DNA of 64,000 nucleotides from Clytia hemisphaerica (lineage: Eukaryota > Cnidaria > Hydrozoa > Leptothecata > Clytiidae), in NCBI GenBank assembly GCA_902728285.1, contig CACVBU010000711.1, forward strand, positions 310,001 to 374,000, read 5' to 3'. Below are positions 48,001 to 60,000 of this stretch, piece by piece. Position 1 is the stretch's first letter; each line of letters starts with the position of its first letter. A program made the position numbers and the translations under genes. The notes beneath the pieces are model-generated. The model was not told where the DNA came from, searched no databases, and was given only the letters and a program-made list of their open reading frames with translations.

Positions 48001-51000
48001 ATATTTTTGAAGGTTCCCTTTTTTGTCCCAATTCTGCTGTATTTACCTCCTTTTCAAAAAAATTCCACCCAGAACATTTTTATTCCAACCCCCCGCTTAT
48101 TAAGTTTTGAGATTTTTTCCAACCCCCCCGCTTATTCCAACCCCCCGGCTATTAGGTACCCGAGAGTAAGAAATTCAAATTCAAGTTTAGGTAAAAAAAG
48201 TTTCAAATTACTGATATAAACAAAGTCACTTCAATCTGCTTCAATATCTATTTCTACAAAATAGAAATAAAAACTTACGGTGGATTTGCAACAGGTAAGT
48301 GTGGTGTTTGGAATGGTGGTCTTGGTAAATTTTCCCGCATTTGTTCAAAGGAATGTGCTAGCTGCCCAGGCAAAACGGGATGTGGAAAGTTTGAATGGGT
48401 TGGCGGGTGTGGTGCACCTGTCAAACCTGGAGGAGGCCCAGGAACAGGTCGCCTTGGGCCATATGGATCAGGATCATCATGACTTCTTTTCATTTTATCT
48501 TAATCTTATTACCAAAATGTTGCATTTGAATGATCCTTTTTCTAGTTCTAGTATTTATGAGTATGTGTTAAAATATTAGCTGTCAAAAAAACATCTCTTA
48601 TCAATATTTTAGCTTTTCCCAATGTCATGTTAAATATTTTAAAATGCTCCAACATTAAAATAATAATACACTTATACATAATTAGTTAAAATGTTTATGT
48701 ACTAAATTTTTAAAAAGTTTGTATTCGGCCTCCGGTCATTTTGAATGCAAACAAAACAGATTAAAAAGGGCGTGCTATCAGTGAAAGTTATTGTGACTTG
48801 TTATGACAGAAAGAATGATTGATAAACTTGGTGGAGTTATCAAAACAAATTTGTTGTCAAAGAGATTTAACTGTAAGTGAAAATACAGGGCAGATATCAA
48901 CAGTCCCATGTTTCAAACAATCATCCTAAGTTAGAGCAGTTGACGGTACCATATGCTGCACGCAAGCACTAAGCTAAAGTCTCACAGGCGAGACAAAAAT
49001 CAGTTTATTGAACAGGGCTGCAAATAAGCAGAAAAAGCTATTTGACCGACTGAAAATCTTTTGTGTCGGTCATGATGTCCGAATGAAAAAAGAAATAAAC
49101 CATTAACTTGAGAGTTGAAAATAAATCTCTTACACCCCTGTCTCTTACTTAGCCTATTCTTTTAATACTTGCTTCCTTTGTAGCTTTCAGGGTGTTTCTA
49201 AGTTAACTTTTATCGACTTGCTTTCTTCGTTACTTTCTTTGTTTCTAAGACCACTTTTATCAACCCGCTTTCTCTGTAACTCCTTTAAGGGTGTTTCTAA
49301 ATTACTTTTGTCAACTTGCTTTCTTCGTAACCTTCCTTGTTTCTAAGATCACTTTTATCTGTTTGCTTTTTCTTTGTAACTTTCAAGGGTGTTTCAAAGT
49401 TAACTTTTATCGACTCGCTTTCTTCATAACTGTCAAGAGTGTTTCTAAGATCACTTTTATCAATTCGCTTTCTTTGTAACTTTCAAGGGTGTTTCAAAGT
49501 TAACTTTTATCGACTTGCTTTCTTCATAACTTTCAAGAGTGTTTCTAAGATCACTTTTATCAATTCGCTTTCTTTGTAACTTTCAAGGGTGTTTCAAAGT
49601 TAAACTTTTATCAACTCGCTTTCTTTGTAACTTTCAAGAGTGTTGCTAAGATCACTTTTATCAACTTGCTTTCTTCGTAACTTCCAAGGGTCTAAGATCT
49701 AAGATCACTTTTATCGAATCAATTTCTCTGTTATACACAGTAACAAACTGTTCAAAGGTAATTTTATTTTTCCTACTCGCTTTCTCCGTAATTTTAAAAA
49801 AAATATACACTGAATGACCGACAGGTTTTTGAGTTTGACCGACAGGATTTCATTTCTGTCGGACATGATGTCCGATTGACTAAAAATATTTATTTGCAGC
49901 CCTGATTGAAGTTTGCAAAAAAAAGGCCACATAGAAGATCTTTCAATTTCAGTATGTGAATAGAACAGTGAAAAATACAACTTTTCTATTTTTCCTTTTT
50001 TTTTGCAAAAGTTCTAGGAATGAAAATTGAGGGATAATGATAATTAAATACTATCCACTGATGATCTGCGGCACTATCGTAAGGCTAGAATTGCTTGGCA
50101 TACTCTTCGCTTGAGAAGATGATAGACAGATTAAAGTTTTTCATGCGCGCAGAAGTTCTCGGCTCGATCCTCAGACCGCGCTAAAATGGTAAACCTAGCT
50201 GTGATAGATCATTTCGATTGAAGTAGTTGGAATGTTTACAAGACTCTTGACAGAAAATCCTTTGTTTTATTGTCAATGATGACAGTGTGGTTATTAATTT
50301 TGTTATAAGATCTGACAAATTGAGGTTTGGGGCCATCGTCAAAAAAAATCCTTTTTTAATGGCCTCAGGCTGTTAAGACTCTGACCCCCTTCTTCCTCTT
50401 AACAGCCAAAAAATTCTTGAAAAAAATAAACTTTTAAAGGCCTGAAATTTACATTTCTCCTATATGTTCTTTCATGTTCTTTTTCTTTATTTCCACAGGA
50501 AAACATTTGGTTTTGAGCTGTGACCTTAGGATTTCACCCGAGGCGAGTCAGGGCGGGATAAGAATAGCGGTTGTTACCATGAGGGCGAGAGAGTGTATTG
50601 CCGAATTGGGTCACATGACAAATTATATTTCTCGAAATACGATTGAAAAATATGGTGGAAGTGATGGATTGTATGGTTTCTTAGTATTTTTTGGGACTTT
50701 GGGACACTGCGAGGAGCTTCTATTATAAGTGAGATTTTCCTTCTTTTTTAACTATTTTTGACCGTATAAACGTTGACCCCCTCCCCCCTTACGTAATTAG
50801 GGCCTGAAGCCGTTAAAAAAAAGGATTGACAATTGTCGACATCCCCTTTGTAAGTGCACTTTATAGTTTTGATTCCCATTGAAAAATCATATTCTAGTTT
50901 TCATGTTATTAGATGCTGTTTTAGAGCTTTAGAGCTAGCCTGCTTGCTTCTTTTAAGCAAAGAAAACCGCCACACAACTTTGAGTCTGAACCTTTCATGA

Positions 51001-54000
51001 CAAAAAAATCATGAAAACCCTAAAACACTTTCACTGGAACACCTTTTCTAAACCTTTCATGATTATTTTGGGTGTTTTTGGCAAAAAATAATTTCCCAAA
51101 AACACCTCACCTCTCAAGGTGGTGTGTTTTCAGCATTTCTTGTGTTCCTGAGATTTCCATAAATCAATCTCAATTTTCACAAAGTCCAAGCTTAAATGCA
51201 TCACATGAAACCCTGGAAAGTTTCTGTACCATTCAGTCTCATCTCTGGTGTTCAAGGTGTTTTTCAAGACGATTTTAAAGCTCCTGTAGTGTCCTGTCGG
51301 AAAACCAATCAAATAATAATGAGAATTGGGTGAGAAAATCATAAAATTCAGTCAGTTGGTATAAGATTGTCTCAAAATTCAGTGAGCTTTTCATGCCCTG
51401 TAACTTAGAGTAACTTAAATTGATAGCCCTATGTCTTTAGAATTGAATTTTCTGGTTCGAATAAGAAAAAGCATCAAAAGTAGAACAGAAGCTGTAAAAA
51501 ATTAAAAAATGCCTGGCAGCAAATTTGTGGTCAAGGAGGATTGGACACAAAAATCTGCACAATTTTACAATAAAATGATTCAAACCTTTCCATCAAGATT
51601 ATGTCAAATACCATACTTATACTTGAATAAAATGACTCTTGCAAGATGAAAATAAGGCAAATATTGAGAAACTTCAGCATTTCCAGCAAGCAGTCGATGA
51701 AACAAAAACCAAGTGAAAAGCAGCCGTGCCGGTAAACCATATTTGAAAATGAAACCACGGGGTCTGGAAACTAAAAATATTTACATGGAATTTTGGCCAA
51801 AGTAGATTGAAATTGAGGATGGGCATCAAGAGTTAGTTTTAATCTCCAAAAAGAAATAAAATTATTTTGAATAAATCTGCTGATAATATTTTGGTAATCT
51901 TTATTCTTTACTTAGACTATTTAAATGTGCTAAAAACTAGAGTGTTCTTCAGGAGCAATACTGACTATGTTTCCTACTGGGAATCAGCGGGGGAATCACC
52001 TTTTTCCAAGTCCAGGGCAATTCCCATAATGGCGCTTAAAGATGGTAGCGATTTGCAGTGAAAAACAAAATCAAAACAAACCAGTCTGTGCAGCTTGAAT
52101 TTATAAAGAGATCAAAGTGTCGACAACCTTAGCTGGGCAAAGTCTGTCTTCTCAGCTTACAAGAGTTTTAAATTTACACCACATAAGCTAAATAAAAGAT
52201 TGATTATATCATATTGGCATGGATTCATCCAATTCAATTAATTCAGAGACGCAAGATGTTGATAAAAACTTTTTGGTAAAATTTTTTCAGTTTGTATTTT
52301 TGATGTATTTTGTTTGTTTGTTAAAGGTTTTATTTTTACATAAGTCTTCCCGTTTCACATCAGGCACATATTTCATATCAGGACAGTGTCTGCCTATTTT
52401 TATATTACCAGACGGTACTAATTGATAAATTCGATGATAATCAAAGTAATCATCGATAATGATCCAAGTAATCAAACAACCATTTATCGATTTAACAATC
52501 GAATTTCAAGTATATACCAAAATTTCAAAAAAATTGTGAGTCTTCGATCACTTTCTTAACAACCCTTCAAAGACTGGATTGGTCTTTGATTGTTATTGAT
52601 TACTTTTGATAACTTTGACAACTTCGATAACCAATTGATTACTAGTTCTATTAAGTGATCACATAATACGCTAACGTACATTATCATGATATTGAAAATA
52701 AAAAGTTAAAAAAAAAAATACCTAATAAAATGAAAATAACTAAAGCTAAAAGTTGCTGTAAGAAGAAGTAGTAAGATAGCGAAGTAGCGAGATATGACTG
52801 AAGCTGAAAGACACCACCACAAGGACTTAGAATAGTATGTAGTAAACGGGAGGCTAAGATGTGATAATGTAGACCTGAAAGACTTGTGCAGTTAGGGAAA
52901 CCATCCAGGATTCTGCCATTCTATAAGCCAGTAAAAACTAAATGACACTTGTAAACTTAAGTTTCTTACCATTTTCCATCGAAAACAACCAAAAACATTG
53001 CAACTTCCCAAAGCCGGAGACCAAAACAAATTATCTTCCAAGATTATGGCGCCCTTTTGGATCTATTGTTAAGGCCATCTAAAATGGTGGAAAGAGTTGC
53101 GGAAAGACAAAGGCGCTCGCTGCGTCGAGGGTGGTAACGTCAAAACGCCCAATATGATCTTCCAACAGAAAGCGAGTTAGTTGCCGCGCGAGTTACGTCA
53201 TGCACTCCACCGCAGCGCATAACGAAGCGTGTTTAAATGAATATCATTAATTATAAGAATATCTCATGTGCTTACTTCGAGTGCTTCATTAAAGATGAAG
53301 AAGGTAAGAAGATAAAAAATACGCTGGATAATTTTCATGTAACAGTTTGATCAATCATCGCTGAAAGTTTGAAAAAGTTTTTCCGACGCAAAAGAAATTG
53401 TCAGCCAATTAAAAGCACAGTGTGCTTATACTTACTATGTTTGCTACATCGTCTAGGCTAAAAAAAGTGCGAAAAGACACGAACATCATTTTTTATTGAG
53501 TGACGTTATGATTTTTTTGATTGCGGCCGCGTACAGGAACTCGCCAAATGTTCCTAACTGTTGTGATTTGATGAAGTTAATAAGATATAAAATATACATT
53601 TAAATTTTTATAAATAAATATATAAATATGATTACTTAAAATTAAATATTATGATTCAGTATTATGTTTAATATAGGCTAAAATGAAAGCAGAAACATTA
53701 ATAGTAAATAAATAACTTTTGCCTTGAATGCACGACCTAGCTGCTGAGCTGAATAGAAAAGAATAGAATTAGTGAGAGTTTGAGATTAGAGGATGATGAC
53801 TAGATTGAGACTAGATACTAAGGCACAGCAGGAATAGAGCTAAAATAAAAAAGCTTGAAATCAGGAGGAGTTATGAGCAAGTGAAGGCAAAATGTAAACA
53901 ATTAAAATGATACATACAAGTTAAGTATAGTGCTCATTGACACCTTTACAAAAAGAATCATAATTTAACTCAGATATGAGATTCACGGGTATTCATTCCA

Positions 54001-57000
54001 CAGGCGGATGGTTGACGGGAAGTAACTGAATTCATATGTTTGAATCCTTGCATTGATTAGAATAAGTTTAAGATGAGTGTTACGTGCACGAGGTGCAAGA
54101 GCGGATAAAGATTCAACTTTGCCATGAAGAATTTTATGCATGAATTTAACTTTATTTGCTGTTCTCCTGGTTTGAAGGGTTTTAAGTTCAAGATTACGAA
54201 GCATCGATGAGGGACTACTCATTTGCCGCCAGTCATTCGAGATGAAGCGTGCAGCTTTCCTCTGAACCATTTCCAGCTTATAGATGTTGGAGGCTGAGTG
54301 AGGGTCCCATACGACTGATCCATATTCCAGGATGGGTCGGACATAGGTTTTGTAGCATTGAAGCTTTGTATTTGGGTGACATGATCTGAGATTCCTTTGT
54401 ATGAAACATCGAGTTTGGTTGGCTTTCTTAACAGTGTAGTCGTTATGGACATTCCAGGAGAGCTTTTTGTGGATATACACACCTAGATATTTCGCTGAGT
54501 CAACAACTTCGAGTACTTGGTTGTGCATTGAATATGGTTGAATGATAGTATTACGCTTGTTGGTGATTCGTAAAACTTTACATTTGTCCGGGTTGAACTC
54601 CATTGACCATTCATGTTCCCAATTCATGAGTTGGTTTAAGTCTTCCTGAAGGCTTATGGCATCATTAATTACTTTGATAACCAATTAATATGATATATCT
54701 TTAAGAAAAACCAAAAAAACTGACCTAAAACCAAAGCACAAAAAGAAGACCTGTCATAAAGATTGACCTCCTTATTTCCTACCCATTTTGCCCACCATTT
54801 TGTGTACCTTTGCCCTGGGTTGTTTCCTCAAGTAACTCATATCACGCGTTATTTGGGGGGTCGGATGTAGGCAGGGCTGTCGAATTTAGGACCACTCACA
54901 GTAATATCCAGACGGTACTAATCGAACGTTCGATTGTGATCGAAGTAATCAATAATGATCGATAACAATCGAAGGTGATCAGTGACCACTTATCGATTCT
55001 ATCGGTGATCGAATACTCACCCAACTCCCAATTATGGCATTTTTATCGACCATTTTCAATTTGTCTGATCGTTTCGATTACTGTTCGATTACTTTCAATC
55101 ACTTTCAATCATATTGAATACCTTCGATTTTATCAAATATGTTTCCAGTAGCAGCGCATCAAAATAATCTGAAACCAAGTTTATTTCGGCCAATTAAAAC
55201 ACGCGATTCACGCGCGAAAACCACTTTCGTTTTCTCCGACCAAAAAAGAATATATTTCCGCCTTTACTTTCACTTTCGCTGTTGTGTTACGCGATTCCGA
55301 TTGGATGATCACGGCTCGCTAACAAACTCTGATTGGCTGTTAAGTCTTTAGCTTCGGGATTCTGATTGGATCATTTCCCGCGTCACGGTTGAATTTTGAT
55401 TTGTTGAAAGTTTCTGGGGGTGAATTCTGATTGGATGAATACCTGAAAAGTAAACAATAGTATGTAAGTATTTTGCTTATCAAAACCTAAAGATTTCCAG
55501 GGGTTTTTATTTACTTTGCATGACAATAATTAAGCCTACAAGACACCAAGAAAAAATCCCAACATAGAACAGGTGTATTGTGTAATGTAGAATATGATAG
55601 CGTGAATCTTTTTGAAATTCTATGTCAGGGTTTTTTCTCATTGCCCCATAACTATGCCCGGAGTACCCGTTGCTAAGACCTTATGTTAAAAACGAAAGCG
55701 ATTACGGCAAAAAGTAGCGATTTTCGTAATACCTCAGATATTGATACTTGACTGTACTGTCAGTGGAGGCTAACATGCATAGCCCTCAAATGAATGACCC
55801 GGCTGGTCATTAAAATACAAAATTAAATCAAAGCAATTATTGTTATTTGGTTCAATTGGTTCAGTGTATCAAATCTATCAGTTTAGTTGACATTTTGGTA
55901 TCTTTGTTGGCTGCGTCACAGCAAAAGGTTTGTTTTTATTTTAGTTTATCTTTAAAAGACCCCATCGGATTTAATCAGGGCTGTCAGATTTATGGTACGG
56001 TATGATATAAGCAAAGAATTGTTTTTCTTCTTCTCTTTCTTTTTCTGACCAATCTTGCTCCACCACGCACATCCGTGTCAATCAAATGTGAAAAATCTTG
56101 TGAATTGAAATCGATGAGTAAGCAAACAATATCACTCTTATTTAAAAACAAAACCTTTAAGATCAAAGAAATGGTCAGTCAGGGTCAAAAATTTGTCTTT
56201 CAGTCTCAATAAATCTTAATTCATTTTTCACCCCCCCTTCTGGCCTTGCCCACCATACGCTGACATACATTATCATGATATTAGTGCTGGTATGCACTTA
56301 AAGATACTTCCGCACTAAAGATTCTACTCACTGCCACTATTCTAAGCAGAAATAGACCATGACTCTGGTAGTCAAAAAATTAGCTTAAGGAAGTTAACTG
56401 CCTTAGTTGACTAGTTAGGCAGTTTCATAAGTAAACAAAAGATTTTCTGTACTTTTAGATAAGACCCTTTTCAATCCTATGCCAAGTCTGGAGGAAAATA
56501 GCATAAAAATCCCAGAAAAGTTAGTGGAATCTCTGAGAAGTAGGATCTTGTGCAAAATGATGTTCCCTTTGCTCTAAAATTTTATTATTACCAATTTTTT
56601 GCGAGCAATTTCTAGCGCATTCGCAGCATTTTAGCTTTGTTTATCATAACATGCACTATTTTGCGCCAAAGGTCACATTGTTCAAAGCTCATTTTGAAAC
56701 CATGCAAAACATGCTGTCATTTTGGCTGTTGTTTTGCATCTTATTCTCAGTTAACGCCATTTAACCGCCTCGCAGACCAATTTTAAGAAAACCCGAAAAT
56801 TTTTATGACCAACTAACTCACTTGTTAAACCCAACGATTATTTATTTATTATTTATGATTGCCCCCTTACCTCAATCAAGTTCCCAAAATCATAGAATGA
56901 AATTGAAAGCTTGAAACAAAATAAAACATGAATTTCCCACTGTAAATTTTTTGAGGCAGAAATCTGCCTCACAGCTCGTACCCATCCTGTATACATCAGC

Positions 57001-60000
57001 TTATAAAAATAAAGGACAGGTCTCCTGTCTAAGTGAGTGTCTAAGTGAGTATAAGCAGACTGTGCCTTTAATGGGCTGTAATTAATTTCTGTAATAGTAG
57101 ATACGTAGAATTTTCTCCAACTTTCAACACCGTGAACAAACCTGTTAAAAAAAATTAATCAGCACATTTTCTACCTTCCTCCTTCTTCACCTTCAGCAAT
57201 GACTTCTACTCAAGTCTACTCAAGTCTACATAAGATATTCATATAATTATTTGACATTCACTGATACAGTTTTCGTTGCGAGCTGCAGTGGAGTGCATGA
57301 AATAACTTGCGTGGCAACTAACTCGCCTTCGGTTGAAAAATATACAAACTTCTAGTTTGTATAATTTGTCATAGTTATTTAGTCAGCTTCGTATGCAGTA
57401 GTTAGACTAGTAGTTCTCCCAGTTGATTTAAAGGTGATTAAAAGCCCCTGTTTCATTGGACAAGAAGAAGTGAAAGTGAAAATTGATTGATCTGATTAAT
57501 GTGAAAGAAATATGTGATCCGAACAGAAAATAGAATTTCTTAGTCTTAAAAATATAATTTGAAGGTTTTATCTTATCAATTTTTATTCAATATAATCAAC
57601 AAAAGCCTCTACCATGTTTGGGAAATGTGACAAAAGTTTTTTCTTTGTTATCAGTTTTGGAAATATATATATAGTGAAAATTCAGTCATTAGTAGTTCAT
57701 TAGTAGTTCACATTTCCTAGCGTAAGGCCGTGGGTTGGAAATTCTTTAATTCTTAAATTTAAATTCCTTTTAAATTAAGATCCTTATTTCCTCGTGCTGT
57801 ATGCTAAAAAGTATCCTACAACCTAAGGATTTTGACTTTCGATTTGCTGTTATTTATCACTTTACATTTCTGTGAATTGTTCTGATTACATTTTAAAATA
57901 CAATTTCATTTCATCGTTTTGTGTTCTCTAATGCTAATTCCTTTGCATTTGTTGCATTCTTTTTTAGGAAGCTGAACATTTTCTTTCAAACTTCACAACA
58001 TTGAGGGATGAATGTGAAAGACTTCGTCAAGAATCGCAACAGTTGGACTTGCGCTGTCAACAGGTTTGTTAATTGATAATACAATATTACACGAAGCTGC
58101 ATAAAGATACAGCTGTAACAAAAAACAAAAATTATAGTTCATAAAGCCTTCAACAAGACGTGCAATTTTCAAAACCACTTTTGCACACTCCTACAATTTT
58201 TGTGTGTAATTGAGTTTCTTTATTTAATATTTAGCTTACCCAAGAACTGCAACAGAGCCAAATTGATAAACACAATTTAGAAAGACACATTCAAAAAGAA
58301 ACGCTTCAACATAAAGAGGTAAAAATACTTTCATCCACATAATAAATGAGCCATATTTCAATAAGAGGCAGACAGAGGGTCACACAGTTACTTTATAGCA
58401 CCATCGCGTTGTAAATGCTTTTTACACAAAGTTTTGACACCACCACGTGCATACCACTTTTGACGAGCCAAATTCCCAAAAATATATTTGACTTTCTTGT
58501 AATTCCAAAACTCAAGACAATAAGTTAGCTACAACAACAAGTTGTAGTAAAGTGGTGTTATATGATTTCTAGTTTATCAAGATTATTTGAACTTGTACCT
58601 TCTCATTATGAGAATAGTGTTTATTGCTTTAGAATGAAAGCTTTGAAAAGAGCTGTTCTTGGCCAGCCAATAGAAGTTGTACAAAGTGGCCAATTTTTAG
58701 GGTCCCAGAATAACATGGCACCGCAACCCAACTTTATTGTTGATTCTTGCCACCCCTTTCTATGTCAGATCCTAAAAATAGCAATCTTTATCATTATATT
58801 AAACTTTGGTATTTACATGGCTTGTGTTATTGTTCCAATCCTTTTTTGCAATTTTTTTTAATGTTTGTTCAATTCAAAATACCAAATTTGGTAATTTTGT
58901 CTTCCAAGTTTGACCAAAATTTTTTCAACCATGCTCGTGGACACTCCCAATTTTTCAAAAGCTTTCAAACCTAGCACTATTTAAGAAAGCTCAAAGTCAA
59001 ACTAATTAAACCTTTCTATGAAAGAAATACCAACAATCACTGATTCTAGAGAGCACCTTGTTGTAATTTCGTTATTTCTTGTATGGATCTGTTGACTAAA
59101 ATATTTGTGCTTTGGGTATATACATCTTTAGAAGATCTACTCTTTAAAGACGAATAAAGAATTATATTTTCTACAACACAACATCAACTACAACATCACA
59201 AACAACAAACTTATACAAGCAACTATATTTTTAAGAAATATACAAAAACAACACCATATACATCGACGGCCTCAGATCCTTTTCATCGTCCAATATAAAT
59301 TATATTTTCTTTATATATCAGATTGTTTGGAATTTGAAAATCGAGCTTCAAAAATCACAAGAAGAAAGGCTATTATGGAAGGAAAAATATCTGGATTTGT
59401 GCATTCGATCATCACAAGTAAATCAATCAACTTTTTATTTTTAATATTTATTTTATTTTACTCTGGTTGTCAGGGTGAAGCTTACCCTGAACTATGCAGT
59501 TGAATAATCCCTGATGTGGACCTGCATTCATTAATGACTTATTAATGTCTGATTTTTTTATGATTGCCCTACACTTTACGCATAGTTGAATCACATTTAC
59601 TCATGATAATTTTGCATCTCATCACTGAGCTGCTTGAAACAACTTTATGCGCACATAACTAACTGAGCCAACCAACATTGAAGATTGCTTTGGACTTTTT
59701 TTAGGGCCCCTCAATCAATGTGCTATTTAGCACTATAATTTATGTGCCTAATCATGGCCTTGGTCATAATTTATGAGTGTGACTTTACCCACTTATTTTT
59801 TTCTTTATTTTAGAACGTAGCAAAAGATTTCATGAAAACTGCAGCACAGAAGAATTCGCAGCAAACAGATACTGATGTCAAAAAATCTAAGAAAATGAAG
59901 AAGAGAGGCAAAAAGAGGGTAATGTTACTTCCTCCCATCAGATTATATGAGAATATGAAAGTTGAACTTTCTGATGAAGTCGCTAAATTCTGTAAAAAGC

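Larger units (their letters stand above)
48167..59260. repeat. Large near-identical segment, copy 2
   Basis: Collinear with 36108-46428 apart from insertions and one inversion. Copy-2-only pieces: 49013-49904, about 52645-54667, and about 55241-55760. To the right of 59260 the zinc-finger gene continues in unique sequence, so copy 2 is the one joined to the rest of that gene, while copy 1 is the one joined to the rest of SIN3. Confidence 0.93.

Noticed and set aside
49185..49735. Repeats resembling a CRISPR array
   Set aside because: Units are contiguous and imperfect without unique spacers, lie inside a transposon and in an animal genome; it is a minisatellite.
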